Assembly (NCBI GenBank): GCA_015067585.1
Contig: SVMC01000009.1
Span: 1-54,263 of the forward strand
Direction of reading: 5' to 3'
DNA length: 54,263 nucleotides
Source: Oscillospiraceae bacterium
Lineage (GTDB): Bacteria; Bacillota; Clostridia; Oscillospirales; Oscillospiraceae
Part shown: positions 35,262 to 46,100 of the stretch, in pieces
Numbering within the stretch: position 1 is the first letter of the stretch
How the letters are laid out: each line of letters opens with the position of its first letter
Position numbers and translations under genes: made by a program
The notes under the pieces: generated by a model
Databases searched by the model: none
What the model saw: only the letters and a program-made list of their open reading frames with translations
Told to the model about the DNA's origin: nothing

Positions 35262-36565
35262 ATGTCCTCCTTCAGAATCTGCTCCAACCGTTCCAATGCC
35301 CGGGTAGAAATGGCAAGATTCTTCTCTTTCTTTCCACGGATCCGACGATCCAGAGGGGATATGATGCTGAAATTGATATTCATCGGCTGAAAATTCACAA
35401 CCGAAGTATCGCTGACATAATAGCCAAGCGCGCCGATGGCAGTCTCCTTCGTATAATCCCGGGGAGCTTTGCCGCACAGCCGGTCATACAGGCTGACCGC
35501 CGCCAAATAGCCGGAAGCCGTGGACTCCACATAGCCTTCCACGCCGGTAAGCTGTCCCGCAAAGAAGGCCAAAGGCTGCCGAAGGTCGGAGAACCACGGG
35601 TCTAAAAGGCCGGGGGATTTCAGGAAGGTATTGCGGTGCATCACGCCGTAGCGCACAAACTCCGCGTCATGCAGGGCAGGGATCATGGAGAATACCCGCT
35701 TCTGCTCCGGGAAGCGCAGATGGGTCTGGAAGCCTACAATATTATAGATGCTGCCCGCGGCATTGTCCCGCCGAAGCTGCACCACGGCATAGGGTTCTTT
35801 TCCTGTGGTGGGGTCTTTGAGGCCCACCGGCTTCATGGGGCCGTAGCGCAGGGTATCTTCCCCCCGCCGTGCCATGACCTCCACCGGCATACAGCCTTCG
35901 AAGACCTTCTTATCCTCAAAACCATGCACCGGCGCTTCCTCCGCCGTGCGTAGGGCCTGCACAAAGGCACGGTATTCCTCCGCATCCATGCCGCAGTTGA
36001 TATAATCCGCGTTCCCACGGTCATAACGGGAAGCAAACCAAGCCTTCGTCATGTCGATGGATTCCATGGTGATCAGAGGCGCGGCAGCATCGTAGAAGTT
36101 GAGATAGGTGTTTTCGCCAAAATACCTGCCGATGGCCTCAGACAGGGCATCCGAAGTCAATGGGCCTGTGGCGATGATGAAGGGAGGCTCGGGAATCTCG
36201 CTCACTTCCCCCTCCACCACGGTGATATTGGGGTGATTTCGGATCTTATTCGTCACCGCGGCGGAAAAACCGCCCCGGTCCACCGCAAGGCAGCCGCCCG
36301 CTTCCACCTTCGTCTCGTCCGCGCAGGCAAGGATCAGACTTCCTGCGCGGCGAAGCTCTTCCTTCAGAAGGCCCACCGCATTCTCCAATCGGTCGCCCCG
36401 CAGGGAATTGGAGCACACCAGCTCGGCAAAATCGCTGCTGTGGTGGGCAGGCGTCATTTTCTGCGGCTTCATTTCATACAGGGTCACGGAGACACCCCGC
36501 TGTGCAAGCTGCCACGCCGCTTCACAGCCTGCCAGACCCGCACCGATGACTTTTACATGCATCAT
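35258..36565 (-). CDS. trmFO: Methylenetetrahydrofolate--tRNA-(uracil-5-)-methyltransferase TrmFO
   Basis: Folate- and FAD-dependent enzyme that makes 5-methyluridine 54 in tRNA. The 435-aa product has the FAD motif VIGAGLAGCEAAWQLAQRG, the EMKPQKMTPAHHS segment, ELVCSNSLR with the active Cys, and NINFSIISPL near the C-terminus. It overlaps topA by 4 nt and plsX by 4 nt. topA-trmFO order is common in Firmicutes. Confidence 0.96.
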   Translation of the reverse strand: MMHVKVIGAGLAGCEAAWQLAQRGVSVTLYEMKPQKMTPAHHSSDFAELVCSNSLRGDRLENAVGLLKEELRRAGSLILACADETKVEAGGCLAVDRGGFSAAVTNKIRNHPNITVVEGEVSEIPEPPFIIATGPLTSDALSEAIGRYFGENTYLNFYDAAAPLITMESIDMTKAWFASRYDRGNADYINCGMDAEEYRAFVQALRTAEEAPVHGFEDKKVFEGCMPVEVMARRGEDTLRYGPMKPVGLKDPTTGKEPYAVVQLRRDNAAGSIYNIVGFQTHLRFPEQKRVFSMIPALHDAEFVRYGVMHRNTFLKSPGLLDPWFSDLRQPLAFFAGQLTGVEGYVESTASGYLAAVSLYDRLCGKAPRDYTKETAIGALGYYVSDTSVVNFQPMNINFSIISPLDRRIRGKKEKNLAISTRALERLEQILKEDI

Positions 36566-38772
36566 GCCTTATCCGTCCCCTTTGTGGTTTTCGTCTTTTT
36601 TGCTGCGGGTTTTTTCTTTTCTGCCGTGGTTTTCTCTTCCCCTTCGGAACTGCTTTCCGTCTTGCGGCGGTAGCCACGCTGATCCTCGGGTACAAAGGCC
36701 TCGCAGGCTTCATTGATGCAGAAGTGCTTCATGCGGCCTCTGCCGGATTTTTTGAACAGGGTCTGTCCGCAGCGGGGGCAATCGTCTGCCGTGGGCACAT
36801 CCCAGGTCATGAAGCCGCACTGGGCGCCCTTTTCGCAGCTGTAATAGGCATAGCCCTTCTTGGACTTGCGCTTGAGCATTCCGGAGCCGCATTTCGGGCA
36901 GCGGCCCGGCATGCGCTCCACAATGGGCTTGGTATTCTTACATTCGGGATACCCGGGGCAGGCAAGGAAGCGTCCGAAGCGGCTGACCTTCACCACCATG
37001 TTCCGGCCGCAGTTTTCGCAGATCTCATCCGTTACCTCGTCGGGTACTTTAATGCGGGTGTCCTTGAGGGCCTCCTCGGCATCCTCCATTTCCTTGTGGA
37101 ATACCTCGTAGAATTCCGCAAGCACCTGGCGCCAGGGCACCTTGCCCTCTTCCACCCGGTCAAGCTGAGCCTCCATACCGGCGGTAAAGCCAACATCCAC
37201 GATATCGCTGAAGCGCTCCACCATGAGACCGTTGACGATCTCCCCAAGGGGGGTGGGAGCAAGGCGCTTATCCTGCTTGATGACATATTCCCGATCCTGA
37301 ATGGTGGAAACGATGCTGGCATAGGTGGAGGGACGGCCAACGCCCTTCTCCTCCATGGCCTTGACCAGGGTAGCTTCGGTATAACGGGCAGGCGGCTGGG
37401 TAAAATGCTGCTCCTTCATCAGCTCCCGCTGAGTGAGGGGTTCGCCCTCCTGCAGGTCGGGCAGCGGAGACTGGACTTCCTCCTGCTCATCGTCCTTACC
37501 TTCCTCATATACCGCCGTGAAGCCGGCGAAGCGCAGGCTCTGATGGTTGGCACGGAAGGTATGTCCGGCGCAGCGGGTATCGATGCTCACCGCATCATAG
37601 AGCGCGCAGGCCATCTGGGTCGCCACGAAGCGGCTCCAGATCAGGCGATAGAGCTTATACTGCTCCTGCGTCAGATCCTGACGGATGCGCTCCGGATCTA
37701 AGTGCACATTGGAGGGTCGGATGGCTTCATGGGCATCCTGCGCGGTGTTCTTGGTCTTGAACCGGCGGGGTGCGCCGTTATAATAGGAAGCGCCGTAGCG
37801 CTGGGTAATAAAATCCTTTGCCGCCATCAGAGCATCGTCGGAAAGGCGCAGGGAGTCGGTTCTCATGTAGGTAATGAGACCTACAGTGCCCTCTCCCGTG
37901 ATGTCCACGCCCTCATAAAGCTGCTGGGCGATGGCCATGGTGCGTCTTGGGGTCATGTTCAGCTTGCGGGAAGCCTCCTGCTGCAGGGTGGAGGTGATGA
38001 AGGGGGGCGCGGGATTGCGCTTCTTTTCCGTCTTTCGGACACTTTTCACCTCAAAGGGCTTGCCCTGAATGTGGGAAATGACCGCCAGAACTTCTTCCTC
38101 AGATTGAAGTTCCCGCTTCTTTTCTTCCCCGTAATAGTGGGCCACGAAGCTGCCGGGCTTTCCGATGCGGTCAAGGCGCACATCCAAAGACCAGTATTCC
38201 CTGGGCACAAAGTCCCGGATCTCCTGCTCCCGGTCCACCACAAGGCGGGTGGCCACGGATTGCACACGGCCTGCGGAAAGGCCCCTGCGGATCTTCTTCC
38301 ACAGCAGGGGGCTGAGCTGATAGCCCACAATGCGATCTAAAATGCGGCGGGCCTGCTGGGCATCCACCAAATCGATGTCGATGCTTCTCGGCTCGTGAAT
38401 GGCACGGCTGACCACATTCTTGGTAATTTCATTGAAGGTGATGCGGCGGGTCTTCTCATCGGGAAGGCGCATCAGCTCCTTCAGATGCCAGGAGATGGCT
38501 TCGCCCTCCCGGTCCGGGTCCGTCGCGAGATAGACCATGTCACTTTCCTTTGCCGCGTCACGCAGCTCATGGATCAGCGCCTCCTTGCCCTTCACCGGGA
38601 TATAGTGGGGCTCAAAGGAATTCTCCAGATCTACGCCCAGAGTGCTCTTGGGCAGATCCCGCAGATGGCCCATGCAGGCCTTGACCACATAGTCTTTTCC
38701 CAAATATTTTCCAATCGTTTTCGCCTTGGAGGGCGATTCTACGATCACCAGATTTGTTGCTCCATTTGCCAT
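36562..38772 (-). CDS. topA: DNA topoisomerase I
   Basis: Type IA topoisomerase relaxing negative supercoils. The 736-aa product has the N-terminal Toprim domain (VIVESPSKAKTIGKYLG; DPDREGEAISWHL), catalytic Tyr in GLITYMRTDS, and three C-terminal zinc fingers: CENC...CPGYPEC, CPKC...CEKGAQC and CPRC...CINEAC. A Lys-rich tail follows. It starts 18 nt after dprA. Confidence 0.97.
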   Translation of the reverse strand: MANGATNLVIVESPSKAKTIGKYLGKDYVVKACMGHLRDLPKSTLGVDLENSFEPHYIPVKGKEALIHELRDAAKESDMVYLATDPDREGEAISWHLKELMRLPDEKTRRITFNEITKNVVSRAIHEPRSIDIDLVDAQQARRILDRIVGYQLSPLLWKKIRRGLSAGRVQSVATRLVVDREQEIRDFVPREYWSLDVRLDRIGKPGSFVAHYYGEEKKRELQSEEEVLAVISHIQGKPFEVKSVRKTEKKRNPAPPFITSTLQQEASRKLNMTPRRTMAIAQQLYEGVDITGEGTVGLITYMRTDSLRLSDDALMAAKDFITQRYGASYYNGAPRRFKTKNTAQDAHEAIRPSNVHLDPERIRQDLTQEQYKLYRLIWSRFVATQMACALYDAVSIDTRCAGHTFRANHQSLRFAGFTAVYEEGKDDEQEEVQSPLPDLQEGEPLTQRELMKEQHFTQPPARYTEATLVKAMEEKGVGRPSTYASIVSTIQDREYVIKQDKRLAPTPLGEIVNGLMVERFSDIVDVGFTAGMEAQLDRVEEGKVPWRQVLAEFYEVFHKEMEDAEEALKDTRIKVPDEVTDEICENCGRNMVVKVSRFGRFLACPGYPECKNTKPIVERMPGRCPKCGSGMLKRKSKKGYAYYSCEKGAQCGFMTWDVPTADDCPRCGQTLFKKSGRGRMKHFCINEACEAFVPEDQRGYRRKTESSSEGEEKTTAEKKKPAAKKTKTTKGTDKA

Positions 38773-38790
38773 GGATTGACCTCCGGATCA

Positions 38791-40026
38791 TTATGGTATC
38801 AGATGCTCCGCCAGCTTGTAGCGGTTTGCGGAGACTTTTATGACCAAACGGCGGATCTCCAGCATGGTCAGGGCCGACATGATCTCCTGTGCGGGGATCT
38901 GTGCCAGCTCAATGATATCATCCACCAGTTTTGGCCCATCATGCATTGCCTCCAGCACGGCACACTGTGTCGGCGGGAGGGTACGCATGAGTGCTTTTAG
39001 CTCAATATAATTCCCTTTTTCTTCGTTGTCAACGCCTTTTTTCGGTGTTTGCACCTTGGATGCCACTTTCCGCTCGGCATTTTGCCCGGTTCTTGCCGCA
39101 TTTTGGCGAAGATCCTCGAAAGAAAGACCCAGCTTCATGCCCTGCTCCAGATAGAGCTTCAGGCCGGGATAGCGGCCGGTATACTCCTGCAGCACATCAT
39201 AGCCGTTCTCCGCAAGGATGGCACCCTGCCGCAGCAGATGGTTGGAACCGGCACAGGCTTCGCTGCCCGCATTGCCGGGTACGGCGAAAATGTCCCTGCC
39301 CTGCTCAAGGGCCTGTCTGGCTGTGATCAGTGAGCCGCTGCGCTCCGCCGCTTCCACGACCACCACACCGTCGCAAAGGCCGGACATGATACGGTTCCTC
39401 ACCGGAAAATGATAGCCGATGGCAGGGGTATGGGGCGGATATTCCGTGAGGATGCAGCCTCGGGCAATGGTATCTTCATATAAGGCGCTGTTTTTCTTCG
39501 GATAGATCACATCCGCGCCACAGCCAAGCACGCCCACCACCGGGGCATCGGCGCTCAGCGCTCCCACCATGCCCATGCCGTCAATGCCCTCCGCCAGACC
39601 GGATACGACAATGGCTCCGGCCTTGCCAAGCTGATAGCCAAGGCGCTTGGCTGTGAGCATACCAAAAGCGGAGGCTTTTCTCGCCCCCACAAGGGCAATG
39701 CAGGGTGCTGCAGTGAAATCCGGCAGCCTGCCCTTATAATACAGCAGCACAGGTGCGTCATGGATGGTTCTCAATCGTTCCGGGTACTGGGCATCCTGCC
39801 AGGTTAAAAGCTGGATCCCAAGTTCATAACATTCATTCAGGATGGTTTCCGCATCCTTCAGTCCCTTATCGGAAAGGGCTTCCCGCTCGGCTTCGTTCAG
39901 ATCCTCCAGCATATTTTCTCCGGCATGGTAGATCTCCTGCACAGAGCCAAAACGGCGCAGAAGCTCCAGCCGCCGCGGCTTTGACACGCCGGTTCTTGTA
40001 CTGAGCCAGATCCAATATCGGAGCAT
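38791..40026 (-). CDS. dprA: DNA processing protein DprA (Smf)
   Basis: Loads RecA on incoming single-stranded DNA in natural transformation. The 411-aa product has a SAM-like N-terminal domain, the Rossmann DprA core (GARKASAFG, SGLAEGIDGMG, GVLGCGADVIYP, FPVRNRIMSGL, ERSGSLITARQALEQGRDIFAVPG), and a C-terminal winged helix (about 350-411). Next to topA as in most Firmicutes. Confidence 0.96.
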   Translation of the reverse strand: MLRYWIWLSTRTGVSKPRRLELLRRFGSVQEIYHAGENMLEDLNEAEREALSDKGLKDAETILNECYELGIQLLTWQDAQYPERLRTIHDAPVLLYYKGRLPDFTAAPCIALVGARKASAFGMLTAKRLGYQLGKAGAIVVSGLAEGIDGMGMVGALSADAPVVGVLGCGADVIYPKKNSALYEDTIARGCILTEYPPHTPAIGYHFPVRNRIMSGLCDGVVVVEAAERSGSLITARQALEQGRDIFAVPGNAGSEACAGSNHLLRQGAILAENGYDVLQEYTGRYPGLKLYLEQGMKLGLSFEDLRQNAARTGQNAERKVASKVQTPKKGVDNEEKGNYIELKALMRTLPPTQCAVLEAMHDGPKLVDDIIELAQIPAQEIMSALTMLEIRRLVIKVSANRYKLAEHLIP

Positions 40027-40054
40027 TTTGTCACCTTTTTTCTGTCTATGGTGG

Positions 40055-40807
40055 TTATCTTCTCATTTCCCACATCACGATGGTGGCTGCCACCGCGGCG
40101 TTGAGGGATTCGCAGCGCTCCTGCATGGGAATGATCAGAAGCTTGTCAGAGCGCTCTAAAAACAATTCCCGGATCCCCTGCCCCTCGCTGCCGATGACCA
40201 CGGCGCAGGCAGAGAGCTTGGCAGTTCGAATATCCTCCGAACGGGAGGACAGAGCAGTGGCTGCCACGGGGATCTGATGGGCGGCACAGTAGGATAAAAT
40301 TTCCTCCGCCTTCGCCTGCCGGGGCTGGGTGCGAAATACCGCGCCCATGGAAGCGCGCACGGTTTTTTCATTGTAGGGGTCGGCACAGCCATCGGTAAGA
40401 AGGACGGGCACATTCAGCGCGTCCGCGGTACGAAGGATGGTGCCTAAATTACCCGGGTCCTGAATGCCGTCCAAAATGAGGCTGCCGGGTTCTACGGTCA
40501 GAGGCTGCTCCTCCGGCATCCCGCACAGGAAAATAGCTCCCTGAGGTGCCTTCATGGTGGACACTGCCTGCATCAGGCTTTCCGGCACCCGCACCAGCCG
40601 GACACGGTCAGGAAGGTCGGGCAAAGATAGTCCTTCACAGGCGATCACCGTGTGAAGGCCCGGATACCAGCGAATGGCCTCCTCCAAAAGCTTGGTGCCG
40701 TCGGCGCAGAATTCTCCCGTCTCCTGTCGGTAGGCACGGGAACTTTGAAGTTTTCTCAAATGCTGAAACAGTCGGTTCTGCCGACTGGTGATATGTTCTT
40801 CCATCAT
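40055..40807 (-). CDS. TrmH/SpoU-family RNA methyltransferase
   Basis: 250-aa SPOUT methyltransferase that probably methylates a ribose 2'-OH in rRNA or tRNA. N-terminal substrate-binding domain, then the trefoil-knot motifs: LDGIQDPGNLGTILRTADA, VVIGSEGQGI and ERCESLNAAVAATIVMWEM. The ATG overlaps the ktrA stop codon (ATGA). Target nucleotide unknown. Confidence 0.92.
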   Translation of the reverse strand: MMEEHITSRQNRLFQHLRKLQSSRAYRQETGEFCADGTKLLEEAIRWYPGLHTVIACEGLSLPDLPDRVRLVRVPESLMQAVSTMKAPQGAIFLCGMPEEQPLTVEPGSLILDGIQDPGNLGTILRTADALNVPVLLTDGCADPYNEKTVRASMGAVFRTQPRQAKAEEILSYCAAHQIPVAATALSSRSEDIRTAKLSACAVVIGSEGQGIRELFLERSDKLLIIPMQERCESLNAAVAATIVMWEMRR

Positions 40808-41451
40808 AGTTTATACAGCTTTGCAAGGCGGTCCTCATGGCCGAGGATCACCAGAATCTCACCTTTTCGCATTTTTTCGTCAGGATTGGGGGAAAGCTCC
40901 ATCTGTCCATCCCGGCGGAATGCCATGACCGATACGCCATATTTGGCGCGGACATTGAGCTCCTTCAGGCTCTTGCCGATCCAGCTCTTCGGGATCTCCA
41001 ACTCAATGATGGCAAACTGATCGGAGATCTCAATATAGTCCACCACATTGGGCCTTGCAAGGCTCTGGGCAAAGCGGCCTGCCATTTCCTTCTCCGGAAT
41101 GAGCACCCGGTCCGCGCCCACCTTCAGAAGGGCCTTCTTATGCACCTCGTCGCCTGCCTTGCAGGCCACCTGTGCCACACCAAGCTCCTTCAGCATCAGG
41201 GTGATGAGGATGCTTGCCGCCACATCGTCACCAATGGACACGATGGCGCAGTCATAGTTTCGGATGCCCAGACTCCGCAGAACTGCGTCATCCCTTGCGT
41301 CCGCCACCACAGCATCCGTTACCCGATCGGCAATGTGCTGCACATTCTCCTCATGAATATCGATGGCCAGCACTTCACAGCCGGAGGCCATCAGTTCCAG
41401 CGCCACGGCGCTGCCAAATTTACCAAGACCAATTACCACATAGGAATTCAT
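40804..41451 (-). CDS. ktrA: Potassium uptake regulatory subunit KtrA/TrkA type
   Basis: 215-aa cytosolic RCK protein that binds nucleotides and gates the KtrB channel. TrkA-N Rossmann domain (VIGLGKFGSAVALELMASGCEVLAIDI) at 4-130, TrkA-C domain at about 135-215. It is 4 nt after ktrB and shares its function. ATP/ADP and c-di-AMP are usual ligands in Firmicutes; this is family knowledge. Confidence 0.94.
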   Translation of the reverse strand: MNSYVVIGLGKFGSAVALELMASGCEVLAIDIHEENVQHIADRVTDAVVADARDDAVLRSLGIRNYDCAIVSIGDDVAASILITLMLKELGVAQVACKAGDEVHKKALLKVGADRVLIPEKEMAGRFAQSLARPNVVDYIEISDQFAIIELEIPKSWIGKSLKELNVRAKYGVSVMAFRRDGQMELSPNPDEKMRKGEILVILGHEDRLAKLYKL

Positions 41452-41455
41452 ATAA

Positions 41456-42838
41456 TCACCCCATCATCAGTTTTGTATCGGCGTAGCGGAACCGTTCTTC
41501 TGACCGGTCGCTGAGCAGGAAGCCCATGGCAATGGTCATGATGCCCACACGGCCAAAGAACATAAATATAATAATCATAACATGAGAAACTGCGCTGAGT
41601 GTCGGCGTGATATCCGCCGTGAGTCCCACGGTACCCAGGGCCGAGGTGGTCTCAAACAGGGCATCCGCGAAGGAGATGTCATTGAGCGCCACCAGAACGA
41701 CGGCACCAAGAAGGGACAAGGATACCATCAGCGTCACGATAGTGGAAGCGATGGAGATCTGGGACTGGGATATGGTACGGTGAAATACCGTAAGCCGGGA
41801 TCTGCCCCGCAGCACACTCAGGGTGGAGCACAGCAGCACAGCCACCGTCACCGTCTTCATGCCGCCGGCGGTGGAGCCGGAGCTGCCGCCGATGAGCATC
41901 CAGATGCAGGACAGCACCTTGCCAAGCTCTGTCATCGCTCCCTGAGAGAAGGAGGCAAAGCCGGCGGTACGGGTGGTGACAGACTGGAACATGGCACCCA
42001 GCAGCTTGCCGCCGATGTCATACTGCCCAAGGGTTTCGGGATTATTCCACTCCGTCGCACCAAAGGCCAGGGCGCCGCCCAGCACCAGAATCGCGCTGAC
42101 ACACAGGACAAAGCGGGTATACACGGAAATCCCTTTGAGACTTTTTCGGTTGCTCCAAAGATCCTGCCAGACAAAGAAGCCGATACCTCCCAAGGTGATC
42201 AGCAGCATCACGGTAATACAAACCACAGGATCTTCGGCATAGAACGCAAGGCTGGAGCCGGGGCTGACACGACCCATCAGATCAAAACCCGCATTACAGA
42301 AGGCGGAAACAGAATGAAATAGCCCCATCCAGATGGCATTCTTCAAGGGAAAATCCTTCAAAAACCGCAGGCAAAGCACCACTGCGCCGGTAAGTTCGAT
42401 CACAGCGGTACCCAGTACCACCCTTCGAAGCAAGCCTACCACGCCGTTGATGTCCGTCAGTCCGTAGGTCTGCTGCAGGAGCATCCGCTTTTTCAGGCCC
42501 AGCTTTGCCCGGATCACAAGCAGGAACAAAGAAAATACCGTCATAAACCCAAGGCCGCCCACCTGGATCAGGAGCAGCAGCACAATCTGCCCGAAGGCCG
42601 ACCACTGGGTATAGGTATCCACAAGGGAGAGTCCTGTCACGCAGGTAGCGGAGCAGGAAGTAAAAAGCGCCGTCAGAAAGCCACAGCTTTGCCCGCTTCT
42701 GGAAGCAAAGGGCAGCATCAAAAGACAGGCCCCCAACAAAATAATGGCCGCAAACACAAGGACGATCACCTTTGCGGGGGAAGCCGTCCGGATCATCCGG
42801 TTGATCCATTTAGAAACCTGAGAAAATAATCGGTCCAC
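41456..42838 (-). CDS. ktrB: Potassium transporter KtrB/TrkH type
   Basis: 460-aa K+-translocating subunit with four M1-P-M2 repeats. Filter regions with the conserved glycine are seen in SCSATCVTGLSLVD, SAFCNAGFDLMG, TTRTAGFASF and SALGTVGLTADITP. Start ATG not far after a promoter at 42932-42960. First gene of the run that continues through ktrA, spoU, dprA, topA, trmFO, plsX and rnc with gaps of at most 30 nt. Confidence 0.95.
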   Translation of the reverse strand: MDRLFSQVSKWINRMIRTASPAKVIVLVFAAIILLGACLLMLPFASRSGQSCGFLTALFTSCSATCVTGLSLVDTYTQWSAFGQIVLLLLIQVGGLGFMTVFSLFLLVIRAKLGLKKRMLLQQTYGLTDINGVVGLLRRVVLGTAVIELTGAVVLCLRFLKDFPLKNAIWMGLFHSVSAFCNAGFDLMGRVSPGSSLAFYAEDPVVCITVMLLITLGGIGFFVWQDLWSNRKSLKGISVYTRFVLCVSAILVLGGALAFGATEWNNPETLGQYDIGGKLLGAMFQSVTTRTAGFASFSQGAMTELGKVLSCIWMLIGGSSGSTAGGMKTVTVAVLLCSTLSVLRGRSRLTVFHRTISQSQISIASTIVTLMVSLSLLGAVVLVALNDISFADALFETTSALGTVGLTADITPTLSAVSHVMIIIFMFFGRVGIMTIAMGFLLSDRSEERFRYADTKLMMG

Positions 42839-42931
42839 ACCATCACCTGCCTGTTACGATATCATAGGGAATCAGCGGGTGCATCCCGCTGCATATCGCC
42901 CGGTAAAACGCAGTATTTCCTGCATATTTAT

Positions 42932-42960
42932 ATCCTACCACCCAAGCTCCGCCATTTCAA
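42932..42960 (-). promoter_or_regulatory. Promoter of the ktrB operon
   Basis: TTGAAA (42955-42960), 17-bp spacer, TAGGAT (42932-42937). The leader has a GC-rich hairpin but no recognised riboswitch. Confidence 0.6.
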
Positions 42961-43035
42961 CCCTTTTATTATGGTATAGTCATCCTCTCCTGACAAACTT
43001 TCCACCGAGTTATTATAAAGAATACACAAAGACTA

Positions 43036-43064
43036 TTGCATTCTACAATTCAATCATGTATAAT
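43036..43064 (+). promoter_or_regulatory. Promoter of the xylanase gene
   Basis: TTGCAT (43036-43041), 17-bp spacer, TATAAT (43059-43064); transcription start about 45 nt before the ATG. Confidence 0.75.
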
Positions 43065-43116
43065 TTTATCAGCATACTATGCATTTAGTGTATTCAAGCA
43101 AAAAGGAGGACTCAAC

Positions 43117-46100
43117 ATGAAAAAACGCATCATCAGCATGCTGCTTGCCATCTGCATGCTCTTCACCCTGATGCCCGCCGTCATGGTATCCGCGGCAGAC
43201 GAACCCATCGTAGGTCTGAAGGATGCCTTTGCCAAGCATTTTAAGATCGGCACTGCCCTCAGTGCCAGTGAGGCCCGCAAGGCGCAGGCGCAGGAGCTGA
43301 CCCTGACCCACTTCAACAGTGTCACCTGCGAAAACGAAATGAAGCCTGACACCATGCTGGACCAGAATGCCTGCCGTCAGGCCGGCGACAATGTCAGCAC
43401 CAAGGTCCGTCTGACCGACAACACCCGCACCATTCTGAAGTTCTGCGAAGACAACGGCATCCCCATGCGCGGTCATGTATTTGTATGGCACAGCCAGACC
43501 CCGGGTTGGTTCTTCCGTGAAAACTTCGACAACAACGGCGCTTATGTCAGCAAGGAGATCATGGACCAGCGTCTGGAAAACTACTTCATCAGCATGTTTG
43601 AGCTGATCGAAACTGAATTCCCCGATCTGGAATTCTACGCATGGGACATCGTCAACGAAGCCTTCACCGACAGCAATCCCGCCACCATGCGTCCCGGCAG
43701 CCAGTCCGGTTGGGTCCAGGTCTACGGCGATGACAGCTTTATCTACCAGGCATTCCGCTTTGCCAGAAAGCACGCCCCCGAAGGCTGCAAGCTCTACTAC
43801 AATGATTATAATGAATATGAGACCGGCAAGCTGAACGCCATCTACGCACTGTGCAAAAACCTGTATGAAGAAGGCGTTCTCGACGGCGTTGGTATGCAGT
43901 CTCACCTGCGCGACACCTATCCCTCCATCCAGAGCTACCGCGCCGCCCTGGACAAGTATGCCTCCATCGGCTGCGAGATCTCCGTCACCGAGCTGGATGT
44001 GGAATGTAACGACTTTGAAAGCCAGGCAAAGTATTATGAGCAGCTCTTCGAGATCTATCTGGATTATGCTGATCAGATCGAAGCCGTCGTCTTCTGGGGC
44101 ACCATGGACTCCGTAAGCTGGCGTTCCTCCGGCAGACCCCTGCCCTTTGACAGCAACTACCAGCCGAAGCCCGCCTACTACTCCATCATGGACACCGTGT
44201 CTGACCATGACCATGACTATGTGGCAACCGTGGTAGAGCCCACCTGCACGGAGGAAGGCTACACCGCCAATGTCTGCTCCATCTGCCAGAGAACCGTCAT
44301 CAAGGAAACCACCGAGCCTCTGGGCCACAAATGGGACGAGGGCAGAGTGACTCTGGAGCCCACCTACACCACCACCGGCATCCGCACTTATGAATGCGAG
44401 CGCTGCGATGCCACCAAGACCTCCCGCATCCGCCGTCTGGGCAGCACCGTGCCCGACAACATCGACTTCACCTCCATGGATGACTTTGAAATCGAGAATC
44501 CGGCTTCCGCTGAGCTTCGGGATGGCGGCCTGTATCTGGTCTCCACCACCGATGCCTTTGAACCCTGCAACGGCCAGGTGTCCACCTTTGAGCCCAAGGA
44601 TGTGGTGAAGATCTCCGCCGAGGGCGACTGGATCGCTACCCTGAAGGTCAACTTCGATCAGGGCGGCTCCCAGGGCTACTACGAATTCCTTGGCTTCTAT
44701 GCCTCCGATGACTATGACAACATGGTGGGCATCCGCGGCGGCGACAATGCCATCCAGGACTTTATCCGCAAGGGCGGCACCGTGACCGCGGAAACCAAGA
44801 ACGCCACCCCCGGTCTGAAGTCTGCAAGCACCCACTGGTTCCGCATCGAAAAGGCCGGTGACAGCTACATCTGCTACTGGTCCACCGACGGCGAGACCTT
44901 CAACGAGATCTTCTCCTATGAGGAGACCGGCATCATCGGCGATACCATCATCATCGATGCCTACTCCGGCATGGCCACCGGCTACAACTACATCCTGGAA
45001 TCTCTGGAATTCATGGACGCAGAAGGCGGCGGCAACGATGACGAATGCCAGCATGACTACAAGGCAGAGGTCACCGAAGCCACCTGCACCGAGGGCGGTT
45101 ACACCACCTACACCTGCTCCAAGTGCGGCAACTCCTACAAGGCCGATGAGACCGAGGCTGCCGGCCATAAGTGGGATGAGGGCAAGGTAACCACCGAACC
45201 CACCGAAGACAAAGAAGGCGTCAAGACCTTCACCTGCACCGTCTGCGGTGAAACCAAGACCGAATCCATCCCCGAAAAGCCTGAAGAGCACAAGCACAGC
45301 TACGAAGAAGTGGTCACCGAACCCACCTGTACGGAAGCCGGCTACACCACCTACACCTGCGAATGCGGCCACAGCTACACCGGCAACGAAGTGGATGCTC
45401 TGGGCCATGACTTCAAGGACGGCATCTGCACCCGCTGCGATGCCAAGGACGAAACCAGCAATCCCGGTGAACATATCTGCCCCGCTGATATCTTCCCCGA
45501 TGTTCCCGCCTTTGGTCACTGGGCACACGAAGGCATTGACTTCTGCGTAGAAAACGGCCTGATGCAGGGCACCGGCTCCGGCAAGTTCAACCCCGGCGGC
45601 ACCCTGACCCGTGCCGAGCTGGTCACCATTCTCTACCGTATGGAAGGCGAACCCAAGGTGGAATACGCTGCCACCTTCAAGGATGTTCCCAACGACCAGT
45701 GGTACACCAATGCCATCGAATGGGCAGCCGCCGCAGGCGTTGTCAACGGTGTTGGCGACGGCACCAACTTCGCTCCCTCCGGTGTCATTACCCGTGAACA
45801 GATCGCTACCATCCTGTACCGCGCTGTGGGCGCACCCGTAGTGGAAGGCGACCTGAGCGCATTCCCCGATGCTGCCAAGGTCAACAGCTACGCCACCGAT
45901 GCAATGCTCTGGGCAAATCAGGAAGGCATCATCACCGGCGCCGCCGTGAACAATGTCACCTACCTCAACCCGCTGAATAGCGCCACCCGTGAACAGATCG
46001 CTTCCATCGTGATGCGCTATGTTGACTACATCAGCACCGTCCCCGTTGAGATCACCTTCACCGTATCTGAAGATGAACCCATCTATCTGGCCGGTCTAAC

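Noticed and set aside
35262-35477. 72-codon N-terminal extension of plsX
   Set aside because: It lies inside trmFO, is not similar to PlsX, and the ATG at 35261 has a strong ribosome binding site.
42839-43035. c-di-AMP (ydaO) riboswitch before ktrB
   Set aside because: The leader of about 90 nt is too short and lacks the conserved blocks; only a simple GC-rich hairpin is visible.
43069-45528. 819-codon open frame antisense to the xylanase
   Set aside because: It mirrors the codon bias of the xylanase gene, has low-complexity Gly/Ala/Val/Asp composition, lacks a ribosome binding site and matches no family.
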